A DNA stretch of 64,000 bases from Paraspadella gotoi (GCA_051294375.1 CM119268.1:1043218-1107217), one strand, 5' to 3'; positions 20,850-32,852 are shown, numbered from the stretch's first letter. The notes: generated from the letters alone by a model not told the origin. Numbers and translations: made by a program.

Positions 20850-23515
20850 CTTATATTTTAATTTGTAATTTATCTTATATTACAATATTTATTATTTAAC
20901 TGATTATCATTCACCTAATATCGTCCGACATTTGCTCAACTTGTAGGTCAAGATTGTTTAGCAGTTACAGGGCAGGTTTACTTCTAATGAAAAGAACAGT
21001 AAAAAAATATATTTAATTTTCCACTATTTTAATATTTATTAATTGTTTTTATTTTAAAAGAATATTTTTTTTAATTTTGGCAATGTTAAAGGCTTTGCAC
21101 TTTATTTTTGGTTTGAAAAATACTATATAACTTTCAGAAAAAAAAGAGACTTTCAATATAATATAAGGCTGAAAAAAATTGGCGTTAAAGATGAGAACAT
21201 CATTTCACAATCATACATAATTTTCTCGTATAAAATGCAACCAGATGCTACAGGATATAATTCGATGGCCGAGGAAGGGGCATCTAAATAATAAGAATAT
21301 TTAAGCGCATGTTTTGTCTATTTTTTATATTGATGTACTAAATTATGTGATAGTATTTTTTCTAGATAGTATCATTAAATGCCATTTATACATGCTAAGG
21401 ATAACACGTTTTCCTCTACAAAATTTCCACCTCCTTACCGAACTTATCATTTTGAATTATGAAAAGTCACACACTTTTCGTCGCAGAGATCTCAGTCAAA
21501 AAAATTTTTTTTCAATCCGCGACACAATCGTGATTTGAATTCCGGGAACCGTGAACATTGACGAAAAATTCAAAACGCGAGAGAGAAATAAATGAAGGGA
21601 AAACGGCGACGACGACGACCGTTGTCCATTTCGAAAGGGAGATGATATAAGATAATGTCGGGCGGGTTTTGAGAGAGCGAGAACTCTTTCCTCCCCCCTT
21701 TCATCCAGAAAAACGGATCCCGGCGAGGATATTTCTTCCCCCTTTTCTGTCCGACGCCAGTCGGGCCGTCATCCTTTGTCGCTTTTTCATAGGCTTTTGT
21801 TTTTGGATTCGAACTTCCGTTGACTGGTCGCCTTAGAGCTGAAGAACAATTATCGAATGTCACTGACGGAAAATCAAGGATGATTGTCCATTAAAAACGA
21901 ATGCATAAAATGAATAACCTTTACTCAAATTGGTTATGTTGAACCGTAATAAAAACCAGATACGATTTGTTTGGTAAAACATGGTCGAACAAATGAGCGC
22001 TTTTGAGAAACAATGACCCGCTCTCACACAACCTTCACTGCTTCCATAAAAGCAATACGAAAGACGAAGTAATTGTCACAATTGAAACGACGACTACGAG
22101 ACAACTGCCACCGCTACGAGTACAAGACAATAACGGGCGACTACGAACAACAGTGACCAAAGAGAACACAATACGACGCCGAGGAAACGACGACGACGAC
22201 ATCACATTCACCACCGTCGATCATTAACGCATCTTACTCACACTCACTCGTGCTCTCATGTCTTTTTTTTTTCCTTCTCTACCTCGTCTCGGTTCGCACA
22301 AGCGATTTTTAAAAACTTTTATTTCGACTTCAAATCGTTAAACTGAAAAAAATTCAAGTCCGACGATCTAAACTTTTTTATTTTCTGCGTTCAGCATTCT
22401 AGTTTTGTGTGCTCGCGTTTTTAAGAAAAAGTTTACTTTTACTGAGAGATATTAAAAGAAAAAGTTGCAGTCAGTTGAAACAGACATATCAGTTTCTTAC
22501 AATCTTCCCGCCCAGTATAAACAATATGACAAACAAATCTTTAAAAACATTCGATAAAGGGTATAAGATAAATATATAAACAAAATAAATTAGACATGGT
22601 AGTTAAGGCGGGCCAAAATTTAACATTTTTACAAGTCGGGAAATAAAAGTCTTTTGTCCTTTTTCAAGCCAAATTTTAACTTATGAATTTAAACTTTTGC
22701 TTAAATTAATTTTCCTCACACAATGGAAGCATTTTAATATTTAACAAATATATAAGAAATGCATAAAATTTTTTTTTAATTTAAATTTTAAAAAATAGAT
22801 TCTGATAAAGTTAATTAAGTTTAGTACTACAAATTTCAAAATTTAATGATAACATGGGCTAAATTTAATAAACACCTTAAAAAAATTATTATCATCATCC
22901 ATTAACTTTTTAGTTTTTTATTAATTTTTATAATAATCATTAAATTTCAAAAAGTTGTAATATAACCTTCATCTAACTTTCAAGCTCTATCAGAATCCGT
23001 AAGAAAAATTATAATTGATAAAAATTTTTTTTTATATTATAGTATTCGATATATAAAATAGCTTCCATGCGTTTAACTATAAGATAAATCCTTTGAAATT
23101 CAAGAAAGTCTTGATACATACTTATTTTATTTTTTGTTCAGGGCACAAGTTTTCCGGCTTTCATTCAAGCCTTCAGCAGTGCTGGACAAATAAAAATAAA
23201 ATCGTTAAATGTATGCAAGACTTTGTGTCTTTAATTTCAAATAAAGTCAAAACACAACGAAAGAAAGTTTAATCATAACTATAAATCTTAAATTTTTTAA
23301 TTTTTACGATATTTATAAACACATTAACAATATTATCGAAATTCTGTTTAGTTGTAAACCTGTTCCCGCATTAATGGTTAGACGAGCAAAACAAAAAAAA
23401 AACTAGTGCTTGGACAAAAAACGCACGCCGACACTCAGATTAAAACCCAGTTTATTTCTTTAAAAAAAAGTAAATCACGGCGAAACCGAAAAAGTCTTTC
23501 CGTCAAATCATAAAA
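20850..23515. other. AT-rich non-coding DNA
   Basis: No gene supported. CpG-containing patches at 21560-21870 and 22080-22240 have no consistent frame. Confidence 0.45.
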
Positions 23516-23519
23516 AGAT

Positions 23520-23711
23520 ATGGCATCAAAAAATACTTCTCCCCTTCTAAATGTTGCCGTCATTTTACTTTTTGCTCTCTTAATTATTTTTAAACCTGTA
23601 AAAAGTAAAACGAATATTCATCTCTCGGCGCATTTTTTTTTAAGTGCTGGTAAAGATTACGCAAATAACCCCGCATTAAATCAACTAAAGCAATTTTTTT
23701 TTTGCTTCTAA
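23520..23711 (+). CDS. Candidate small secreted peptide or first exon
   Basis: ATG-initiated frame of 63 codons. Residues 9-23 are a hydrophobic core (LLNVAVILLFALLII) after a short polar N-terminus with one Lys, and KPVKSK follows, which resembles a signal peptide or anchor. The distal part is A/T-driven. No family recognised and no downstream exon found. Confidence 0.2.
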   Translation: MASKNTSPLLNVAVILLFALLIIFKPVKSKTNIHLSAHFFLSAGKDYANNPALNQLKQFFFCF

Positions 23712-24810
23712 TTTTAACTTATCAGCGTCAGATTAAACATATAATATTTCTCTTATTTGTTCAAATACAAGGGCACAAGGCAATATAAAGCTTTCTCTTC
23801 ATATGTGTATCAGGATATAATCGGTCTCATAAAAAATTTTACTTTTTATTTATTGTTTATGGTATTGTTACGTTGGTATAAGATGAGTTTGAATTACAAT
23901 TTTTTTGGTATAAGAAAAAAAAGTTGACATTTTAATTTTTCTACGTGAATAAATATAGCCGTTGTCGCCAAACAGAACAAAAACTGCATTTTCCTTTTCT
24001 ACTAAAGTTAAAATATCGTTTATTTATTATGAATCGCTGCTCCGTCATATTACATTTTTTAAATCTTTAAGACTACTGTATCACTCTCAGCGTTAAAACA
24101 AACAAGCACAGTGCGTGTTACGGCCGCGTTCGGCCATCACGGGAGACCTTTTACGGCGTTTCTTTTATTCCGCTTCTTTTATTTATCTAGGTTCCTCGGA
24201 GTGAAAAAAAAAACCCACGCTGTCGCGAAGAAGGATTTTGTGCCATCTGGCTCCCTTCTTTCATCGCAAGATGGAAGACGTAAACAAAACAAAGACATCT
24301 TGAGATTACATAGGATAAATCTACGAACAGAGCATCGACCCGCGTACTCTAAAAAAACACTTTTCGCACCCTCCCTTCACCGCATCATGGGCTGCTCCAG
24401 TCGCACGGTTTAATTCTCGACCAAAAAATAAAAAGAAAAAGGAAACGACGTCGCGGTTTTTGTCGCGCTTGCCATTGCGGCGGCTCCGACCAAACTCGCC
24501 TGTCGTCTCTCAATCGTCTCGCTCTCTTTCAACCCGCGAGGTAAAACGAAGGATTGGTACTTGGCAGGGAGATCAAAGGACTATGTAGAAAAGAAGAGTT
24601 GTGGGAGAGAGAAAGAGCGAGAGAACGAGAAAGAACCTGGCTCCGAGAAAACGTAAAGCAGCGCCCCTTAATCGATTTAGCAGGGAATAGTTAAAAGGAT
24701 AAAAAGAGGAGGACATTCCCGAAGACGACAATTTTTCTTATATTTTTTTTTCTATGTAAGAGTAAAAAAAAATTTTTCTTGTCGATTTGGCATTGTTCGT
24801 TCGAAAAATA

Positions 24811-24824
24811 GTTGCCCGGGCAAC
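24811..24824. promoter_or_regulatory. Second perfect RFX X-box palindrome
   Basis: GTTGCCCGGGCAAC, two inverted GTTGCC half-sites with a 2-bp spacer, as at 2359. CpG-richer DNA at 24100-24560 lies on the left, which fits a promoter on the minus strand, but no exon could be assigned. Confidence 0.5.
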
Positions 24825-24829
24825 GCACC

Positions 24830-26360
24830 TTTAGTTTTTTTCCTTCCTGTCAGCCCCGCCTTTTTTTCTTCAGTCAAACCAGAGAGAGACAAGGGAGATA
24901 TAAAAAAAAAAGAGAAACGATCCTATTACGAGAAGAGGCGCTTTCCTTGCTGTCCGTGGCCGCCAAGATTAATCGAGTTATTCCAGTCTACATTCACTGG
25001 TGACAGGAAGACCGCTCAAAAAACTATAGACCGGACCGTCTTCGATTAAGCAAAAGATAAAAGTGACGCGGTGTATCCTGTCGGCAAAAAGGATATTTCT
25101 CAATTCATTACTTTTTCGTAAGTAAAAAACGCAATAATTTTTTTTCTATTGGCATCGCACAAAGAAAAAACAGATTTGCTGAAAGACACTGATAAAAGTG
25201 GCAAAAACAAAATGCAGTGTGAGAAATGTTATAGCTTTTAATTAAAATCTTTAGAGAGGAAAAAATGTAAAATGAGTAAAACATCAAAACAATACAAACA
25301 AGGACACTATTGTAATTTTTTTATTTAACTAAAAATTACGAGGAAGAAGTAATTATATTTTTCGCTTTAAAGTTTAAAGTTAAATTCATTCGAAGCCCAA
25401 TAAGATAAGAGGGCAAGAGTATAGGCGGCCCGAAATTGTGGGTGAAGATAGTAGATAAACCGAAGATTACCGGTTCTAGATGCAGTGGGGGAGAGTCAAA
25501 AAAATTTGGGAGGCGATTTAAACAAAGTTTTTTTCTCTATTCGAAGAACAGAGCACATGAATAGAATAAAACTTAAAATCTCGTTTTATCTTCAAAGCTA
25601 ACTTCACTTTTCGGTTCTGTCGGTCGGTCCGTTGCTTCTATCTCACATTTGATGTTCATGAAACTGGCTGGCTATACTTTATTTTGAATAATACTTGTAC
25701 TGTAGATCTTTTCATCCCATTTAAATGGGAGTGAAATGAAAAGATCATAATACTTGTCGGCAATAACTCGTTTAATAACTACGTATTTGCATCTGGTAAA
25801 AAAATCAGTAACGTTTTTAATTTTCCAACTTCTAGTACTTAGCTTGTTTCTTATTTTAGTTATCGTGCCATCAATGGTAATGGTCGAATTTCAAAAACAA
25901 AATTTTTGAATTTGAAAAAACCTACTATTACAGATGTCAAAAGAACAAAACAGCCTATTTTTATTTTATAGTTTTTTTAAGTTAAACTAATGAAATAAAT
26001 TTCAAAGTAGAAAAAAAATAGAAAACAAGATCTGGAAAAGCCTCACTAAAACCTTGAAATATAATAATAAAAAATTTTAACATGCTCCAAGATATTATAC
26101 TATAACTAATCAATGTAAAAAATTAACTATTTTGGTCTAATTTTTTTCAACAATGAGTTTTTAAAAGAATATCAATTTAGGGGAGAAATGTTTGCAAAGA
26201 AAACTGCTGAAGGCAAGCGCACCAGTATTACGCATGTAAGTATTTAATCAATTTTCCTAAATAGGACATAAACGTGAGGAATTTTTATTTACTAAATGTA
26301 AATATAATCATATTGGAGTCGGTGAAGAGTAACAAACCTTTTCATTTCCCTCCGTGTATC
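24830..26360. other. AT-rich non-coding DNA
   Basis: No gene or repeat family recognised. A partial TCTGTCGGTCGGTCCG motif near 25617 recalls family R2 but the rest is absent. Confidence 0.45.
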
Positions 26361-26365
26361 ACAAT

Positions 26366-26503
26366 ATGGTGTATGCACAGCGGGTTGCTATGATGCCATT
26401 GAATGGGGCTTCACTGTTGGCTTTGGGGGCTTCACCTCATGATGCCTCAGTCATGGGCGGTTTACCTAGACGTCTCGCTTTTGCAACGCAGAGGAAGTGT
26501 TAG
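26366..26503 (+). CDS. Short open frame in a GC island, very uncertain
   Basis: A 45-codon ATG frame ending in TAG sits in a compositionally distinct 170-bp island. The peptide (Met/Ala/Gly/Leu-rich, ending LPRRLAFATQRKC) resembles nothing I know. It may be a fragment of a mobile element. Confidence 0.15.
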   Translation: MVYAQRVAMMPLNGASLLALGASPHDASVMGGLPRRLAFATQRKC

Positions 26504-26818
26504 GATGTGGAAGAACCTAACCTGGATTGGTAAAAAGCTGTATTTGCAACCATGGTTATTATTAATTTTAAAAAAATATTGAATAGAAATATAGTCTTTT
26601 GTGTTATATTTTATGATATTAAGATAGCCTGCAAACTTTGTACACCGTAATTATTGAATCAAATAAAAACTCTCGACAAATAAATGATAAAAACGAATCA
26701 CCGTTGACTTTCTATGTATACATGTACGATATATTAGGGTCTTTGCATTATTTTCTTTCCCCTTTGGCTCCTACGCTCGGAGCTCCGGAGCTGAGTGGAA
26801 ACCGATTTTAGAAGGTGT

Positions 26819-26819
<1 letters not shown>

Positions 26820-26855
<36 letters not shown>

Positions 26856-26898
26856 TCTCTCTCTCTTTCTATCTCGCTCTCTCGCTCTCTCGCTCTCT
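26820..26898 (+). repeat. (CT)n microsatellite
   Basis: Long CT run with a few interruptions. Confidence 0.9.
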
Positions 26899-26954
26899 CC
26901 CAAGCGCGACCTCTCACAGAGAAGAAGAAATCCAAGATTAGGAGTCGGAATAAA

Positions 26955-27038
26955 GGTTTCAAGGTTTACGGTTTCAAGGTTTACGGTTTCAAGATTTTAA
27001 GGTTTAAGGTTTTAAGGTTTAAGGTTTTAAGGTTTCAA
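26955..27038 (+). repeat. Short AAGGTTT-type tandem repeat
   Basis: About ten degenerate AAGGTTT/AAGGTTTTA units. Superficially telomere-like but not the TTAGGG or TTAGG motif. Confidence 0.7.
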
Positions 27039-27802
27039 AGTCATCCCATCTTGGAAAATGAATAAGTCGCCAAAACTTTGGATTACCTTTTGATCCCTTT
27101 AATTTCAAAATAGCGGGAGTAAAAATGATCTATTTAAAAAATTTGGCTTTTTGTTATTAGAATTAGCTATTGTTCGGTAAAATGCGATTAAAAACATTAG
27201 TATGATATTCTAATGAAAGGAAGGATGTTTAAAAAAATCTGTCCTTCTCAGTTTTTATGACAATTTTATAAAAAGAATCATTTATCCCATTATGAAAATA
27301 TTTTTTATTTTTTTTTAATATAACCTCTGGGGGTTTCGATCTATGCATCATTTGATTTTAGTACTATAAATATTTACTTACACAGAGAAAATCAATCTTA
27401 ACATTAAAAATGTTTATTTCGAAGCAGAATATTTTTGTATACCGCATTTATTTAATTCCGCACCCTGGTATTTATAATCATATTACGTTGGAAAGAGGCT
27501 CATTTTAATCAGAAAAAGTTCATTATTTATAGGTATATTTTTTTATCCATCTTAACTGAAAAGCTGTAAAGGTTACGAAAAAATGTTTCGGGGACTTTGT
27601 AATTTCCCGAGATGGAAATTCGTGATTTCCCTTTCAGTGGACATCGACATCAAGAAAAGTAGGAAAAGAAATATTGCCGAACTGGATAACAACTGACAAT
27701 CCGTCAGTCAAGACAAAGTTGACAAAGGAAGTCAACCTTAGGAAAATTACTTTCATCAAACTGATCCTGATCCTATATCTGGTGCCACGAAAATTAAAGC
27801 TG

Positions 27803-28078
27803 ACTGGAAATAAACAGTCAGTGATAGTAACAAATACTCACAGTATTAAACAGTCAGAGACAATATTGAAATAAACAGTCAGAGATGGTGACAAATACAG
27901 TATTAAACTGTCAGTGACTATATTAAAATAGACAGTCAGAGACAGTGATAAATACTGACAGTATTAAAGAGTAAGAGATAGTGACAAATACTCACAGTAT
28001 CAAACAGTAAGAGACAGTATTAAAATGAACAGTCAGAGATGGTGACACATACTCACAATATTAAACTGTCAGAAACGA
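27803..28078 (+). repeat. Minisatellite built on AAACAGTCAGAGA
   Basis: Degenerate tandem copies of a roughly 60-bp unit containing AACAGTCAGAGATGGTGACA and ATACTCACAGTATTAAA. It runs up to a CT tract and a gap. Confidence 0.75.
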
Positions 28079-28157
28079 AGAACCGACTCACTGGATTTCT
28101 CACGGATCTCCTGTCGGTCTTCACCTCTCTTCAAGGCTCTCTCTCTCTCTCTCTCTC

Positions 28158-28366
28158 NNNNNNNNNNNNNNNNNNNNNNNNNNNNNNNNNNNNNNNNNNN
28201 NNNNNNNNNNNNNNNNNNNNNNNNNNNNNNNNNNNNNNNNNNNNNNNNNNNNNNNNNNNNNNNNNNNNNNNNNNNNNNNNNNNNNNNNNNNNNNNNNNNN
28301 NNNNNNNNNNNNNNNNNNNNNNNNNNNNNNNNNNNNNNNNNNNNNNNNNNNNNNNNNNNNNNNNNN
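28158..28366. other. Assembly gap (209 N)
   Basis: Bounded on the left by a (CT)n run. Confidence 0.95.
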
Positions 28367-28466
28367 AAATTCCGTCTGTGAAAAAAAGTTCACCGCGAGG
28401 AGTCGAACTTGGAAAATTGGAATCCCCGAAATCACGCAACCAAAGCAAAAGGGGTTTCTCTCTCTC

Positions 28467-28648
28467 NNNNNNNNNNNNNNNNNNNNNNNNNNNNNNNNNN
28501 NNNNNNNNNNNNNNNNNNNNNNNNNNNNNNNNNNNNNNNNNNNNNNNNNNNNNNNNNNNNNNNNNNNNNNNNNNNNNNNNNNNNNNNNNNNNNNNNNNNN
28601 NNNNNNNNNNNNNNNNNNNNNNNNNNNNNNNNNNNNNNNNNNNNNNNN
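28467..28648. other. Assembly gap (182 N)
   Basis: Again starts at a (CT)n run. Confidence 0.95.
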
Positions 28649-28856
28649 CCCCCAGGTTCAGGTTTTTCAGGAATTTCCTTTCCATTCTCCAAAACAAGAA
28701 TCGACGTCTTTTGTTTTGTGACCCGAAGAGTTTTTCGTTTCGACCTCAGATGGCGCTTTCCCAACTCTCTTCCTGATTGGCTCGCTCCTAAAATGGGTGG
28801 CTGCTGGAATTTATGGTTGAATGGACGACAGGACGAAATCGATTGTCGCCGAGAAT

Positions 28857-28981
28857 GATTTGCTGGTAAAACCGGTTAAATGATTGGCTAGTAAAACCGG
28901 TTAAATAATTGGCTGGTAAAACCGGTTAAATGATTGACTGGTAAAACCGGTTAAATGATTTGCTGGTAAAACCGGTTAAAT
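28857..28981 (+). promoter_or_regulatory. Five 25-bp tandem repeats each with a Grainyhead-type AACCGGTT palindrome
   Basis: AACCGGTT occurs at 28870, 28895, 28920, 28945 and 28970, exactly 25 bp apart, each inside GGTAAAACCGGTTAAATGAT-like sequence. AACCGGTT is the consensus site of Grainyhead/CP2-family factors. Tandem duplication could create this by chance, but all five cores are intact while flanks vary. Confidence 0.6.
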
Positions 28982-28982
28982 G

Positions 28983-29191
28983 ACCGGTGGCTCATTGAGT
29001 CAAGCCATCAGCTCAAGACCACTAGGTTCCGGGTTCAATCCCAACCCTGTACCTGCTCTGCGGGAAGCGTGTGGATGGCCGTAAACCGCCTTGGGGGCGT
29101 GGAACACCCTCAAGCCTGGTTCCAAGCCCAGGACCCTTTCCATGGCTGCTAGAGGGGTTACAGAAGATGAGGATACTCATTTTCAACCCAC

Positions 29192-29228
<37 letters not shown>
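28983..29228 (+). mobile_element. tRNA-derived SINE with (ATT)n tail
   Basis: The head has a pol III A-box-like TGGCTCATTGAGTCAAGCC and a B-box-like GGGTTCAATCCC 25-30 bp later. A body shared by at least five other sites follows (GGCCGTAAACCGCCTTGGGG, then CAAGCCTGGTTCCAAGCCCA) and ends CCCACTTA plus (ATT)n at a gap. Head, body and simple tail are the standard SINE plan. Confidence 0.75.
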
Positions 29229-29549
29229 NNNNNNNNNNNNNNNNNNNNNNNNNNNNNNNNNNNNNNNNNNNNNNNNNNNNNNNNNNNNNNNNNNNNNNNN
29301 NNNNNNNNNNNNNNNNNNNNNNNNNNNNNNNNNNNNNNNNNNNNNNNNNNNNNNNNNNNNNNNNNNNNNNNNNNNNNNNNNNNNNNNNNNNNNNNNNNNN
29401 NNNNNNNNNNNNNNNNNNNNNNNNNNNNNNNNNNNNNNNNNNNNNNNNNNNNNNNNNNNNNNNNNNNNNNNNNNNNNNNNNNNNNNNNNNNNNNNNNNNN
29501 NNNNNNNNNNNNNNNNNNNNNNNNNNNNNNNNNNNNNNNNNNNNNNNNN
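29229..29549. other. Assembly gap (321 N)
   Basis: Lies between (ATT)n and (GA)n repeats. Confidence 0.95.
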
Positions 29550-29649
29550 AGAGAGAGAGAGAGAGAGAGAGACGTACATACAAGATGCGTCATCCGATGT
29601 GTTCAACAAAATGTCATCTGACAATATATCTTAAGCCATTCGTCCAAAA

Positions 29650-29890
29650 TACCATCCGACCGCGGTTTTTGCCACTTAATCAAAATGCCATCTTGACCAA
29701 AATCCCATCCGACCTTGGTTTTTGCCACTTGACCAAAATGCCATCTGACCTCGGTTTTTGCCACTTGACCAAAATCCCATCCGACCTCGGTTTTTGCCAC
29801 TTGACCAAAATCCCATCCGACCTCGGTTTTTGGAACTTGACCAAAATACCATGCGACCTCGGTTTTTGCCACTTGACCAAAATTCCCTCC
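29650..29890 (+). repeat. 36-bp minisatellite
   Basis: About six copies of a 36-bp unit containing CCATCCGACCTCGG, TTTTTGCCACTTG and ACCAAAAT, with one truncated copy. Because 36 is a multiple of three, several frames on both strands stay open with 12-residue repeats; I take these as artefacts. Confidence 0.85.
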
Positions 29891-29914
29891 TTCCTCCGGT
29901 AAACCGCGAGGTAG

Positions 29915-29985
29915 TCAGGCCGCCCACGACGCCGCGTAGCGCCAAAGACGCCGCGTGGCACCAACGACGCCGCGTGGCGCCCCTA
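29915..29985 (+). repeat. Short GC-rich tandem repeat
   Basis: Three copies of a GACGCCGCGTGGCGCCAAC-like unit. Confidence 0.7.
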
Positions 29986-30468
29986 AATTGCGGAACGAGT
30001 CATTTCCGGCGCCGGTTTTTCGTCATTGACGCCGTTGATCCCTATTTGTGGTCGATCGGCAAAATTACTCGCGACGACCGGATCTGCCGGATCTCTCTTT
30101 CCTCCGGCAAATTGCCACTTTTAGGACTCATACGCCACCTGAACCTTAATGTCGTTGCGTCGTCGACTCTTGCTCCAGATCGACATCAGCTTTTCTTGGA
30201 CGCGACTTGGCTCATTGGCTCCTTTTTCGATTCATATTGGTTATTTCCTATTTACACGGATTTCAAATGTGGCTAAATCATTCTTTATGGCCATTTCAGA
30301 TTTTGCACCCTGGGAAAAAAATGGCAGACGTTTTGTCGCCTAAATAAACCTAATACTTTCGTCCTTCTATGTTTCGTCCTTCTATGTTTCGTCATTCCTT
30401 GTTTCGTCCTTGCCCGCACATTGTCATTTTGTGTTTTTGTCATTTTGTTTTTCGCCGCCGCCGCCGCC

Positions 30469-31373
30469 NNNNNNNNNNNNNNNNNNNNNNNNNNNNNNNN
30501 NNNNNNNNNNNNNNNNNNNNNNNNNNNNNNNNNNNNNNNNNNNNNNNNNNNNNNNNNNNNNNNNNNNNNNNNNNNNNNNNNNNNNNNNNNNNNNNNNNNN
30601 NNNNNNNNNNNNNNNNNNNNNNNNNNNNNNNNNNNNNNNNNNNNNNNNNNNNNNNNNNNNNNNNNNNNNNNNNNNNNNNNNNNNNNNNNNNNNNNNNNNN
30701 NNNNNNNNNNNNNNNNNNNNNNNNNNNNNNNNNNNNNNNNNNNNNNNNNNNNNNNNNNNNNNNNNNNNNNNNNNNNNNNNNNNNNNNNNNNNNNNNNNNN
30801 NNNNNNNNNNNNNNNNNNNNNNNNNNNNNNNNNNNNNNNNNNNNNNNNNNNNNNNNNNNNNNNNNNNNNNNNNNNNNNNNNNNNNNNNNNNNNNNNNNNN
30901 NNNNNNNNNNNNNNNNNNNNNNNNNNNNNNNNNNNNNNNNNNNNNNNNNNNNNNNNNNNNNNNNNNNNNNNNNNNNNNNNNNNNNNNNNNNNNNNNNNNN
31001 NNNNNNNNNNNNNNNNNNNNNNNNNNNNNNNNNNNNNNNNNNNNNNNNNNNNNNNNNNNNNNNNNNNNNNNNNNNNNNNNNNNNNNNNNNNNNNNNNNNN
31101 NNNNNNNNNNNNNNNNNNNNNNNNNNNNNNNNNNNNNNNNNNNNNNNNNNNNNNNNNNNNNNNNNNNNNNNNNNNNNNNNNNNNNNNNNNNNNNNNNNNN
31201 NNNNNNNNNNNNNNNNNNNNNNNNNNNNNNNNNNNNNNNNNNNNNNNNNNNNNNNNNNNNNNNNNNNNNNNNNNNNNNNNNNNNNNNNNNNNNNNNNNNN
31301 NNNNNNNNNNNNNNNNNNNNNNNNNNNNNNNNNNNNNNNNNNNNNNNNNNNNNNNNNNNNNNNNNNNNNNNNN
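30469..31373. other. Assembly gap (905 N)
   Basis: Begins inside (GCC)n; all long frames across it are meaningless. Confidence 0.95.
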
Positions 31374-31375
31374 AA

Positions 31376-31602
31376 AAGGAGGATAGTGCGAGCGATGAGA
31401 AAAGTTGAGGATGCGAAGAAAGAAAGAGAAAGAAAGGATGAAAGAGAGAAAAAAAGGAAGAATGAAATAAAGGAAAATAAAAAACTGAAAAAAAAGGAAG
31501 AAAGTATAGAGAAAAAAGGAAATAAAGAAAAAAAATATAAAAATGAGTATGAAGCAGAGGGAGATGTCCAAATGGAGGCAATGAGCGAGAACGAGACCGA
31601 GA

Positions 31603-31634
<32 letters not shown>

Positions 31635-31890
31635 TATCATCATGGTAACATAAAGGGAAAGAAGATCCTTGATCAAATTAGAAATTCCGGGGATCCAGTC
31701 TTCCAGAGGTTGGGGAGCGGAAGGGAGGAAAAAGCGAAGGAGAGAAGCGGAGGGGAGAAGCGGAAGAACAACAGCGGAGGGAGAGAAGCGGAGGCAGAAC
31801 AGCGGAGGGGGAGAAGCGGAGGGGAAGAAACAGATGGAGAACAGGAAACTGGAAGAAGCGGAGGCAGTTTATAAAAGATTTCTTTAAAAA
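31376..31890 (+). repeat. Purine-rich low-complexity DNA
   Basis: Lys/Glu/Arg-coding GA-rich sequence, including a (GA)n run at 31598-31634 and GAAGCGGAG repeats at 31740-31865. No gene supported. Confidence 0.75.
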
Positions 31891-31899
31891 ACAAAAATC

Positions 31900-32058
31900 G
31901 GCGCTAGTAGTCGCTTAGATTTGAGGTTTTTTACTGTCTTAACAAATGAGCATCCTAGAATAGACTTTATAAGTGGGACAGACCCACGGGCAGACATACC
32001 GACCGACCGACCGAAAAGTGACTTATGGAGTTGCTCCGCCATTACTTGCGGCGCAACT
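31900..32058 (-). repeat. Repeat family R2, copy 2 (3'-truncated)
   Basis: Reverse-orientation copy. Its right end is GCGGCGCAACT, the shared terminal repeat. The other terminus is missing. Confidence 0.7.
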
Positions 32059-32120
32059 AAAAAAAGAGAGGATAAAACAGAAAAAAGAAAAGAAACAAAA
32101 GAGAGGATAAGACAAAAAAA

Positions 32121-32146
32121 NNNNNNNNNNNNNNNNNNNNNNNNNN
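32121..32146. other. Assembly gap (26 N)
   Basis: Contig join in A/G-rich DNA. Confidence 0.95.
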
Positions 32147-32519
32147 GAAAAAGAACAACAGGAGCGGAATCGACAAGAAAAAAGAAAAAAGAGGGATAAG
32201 CAAAGAAAAGAAAAACAGGGAGGATAAATGCCGAAAAGAAAGAACATCAAAGAGAGGATGAAACAATAAAAGAAAAGAAAACAAGAGAGAGGATAAGACA
32301 AAAAAAAAGAAACAGAGGGACAGTGACAAAAAGAACAGGACAAAGTAGAGGAGGCATAACAAAGAAGGAAAGAAACAAGAGAGGATAAGACAAAGAAAGA
32401 AACAAAGAGAGGATAAGACAGGAATGAGAGTTGAAATCGATCAAAAAGAAAAAATATGGTAGATATGAAGAATAATCGAGGAACACGATTGAAATTGGCT
32501 GACCATTATGGAATGGTGA

Positions 32520-32816
32520 TATGATGATGAATAGATGATAGGATGAGATGATAGAGAATCAGATGATGATGATTGATGATGATGATGATGAGACATCGAT
32601 CGATCGAGGATGAATGTATGGAAAAGGAGGCCTAGTGTGGGGTGAGAAGATGACATCTCGCTTCTCGTTTAAACCCGAGATCGTAGCGCCTTGGGAACGG
32701 GTCTGGCATTCCACGTAACCGCCTCTAGCAGCCTTGGAACGGGTCCTGGGCATTCCACGCCCCCAAGGCGGTTTACGGCCGTCATCATGCTTCCCGCTGG
32801 GATTTCCGTTGGGATT

Positions 32817-32852
<36 letters not shown>

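Noticed and set aside
22003-22227. Thr/Arg/Asp-rich 74-codon frame
   Set aside because: Driven by ACGAC/CGACGA repeats, with no start context or splice support.
26955-27038. Interstitial telomere repeat
   Set aside because: Units are AAGGTTT/AAGGTTTTA with drift, not TTAGGG or TTAGG.
29650-29890. CRISPR-like array of about 36-bp repeats
   Set aside because: Units are head-to-tail with no spacers, and the genome is animal. The 20-bp array at 33858-34315 is rejected for the same reason.
30285-31676. Longest open frames (over 400 codons) on both strands
   Set aside because: Two thirds of each is N; the readable ends are low-complexity or SINE-flank sequence. The same applies to frames across 36391-37315, 45393-46384, 38477-39013, 28158-28648, 29229-29549 and 55746-56014.
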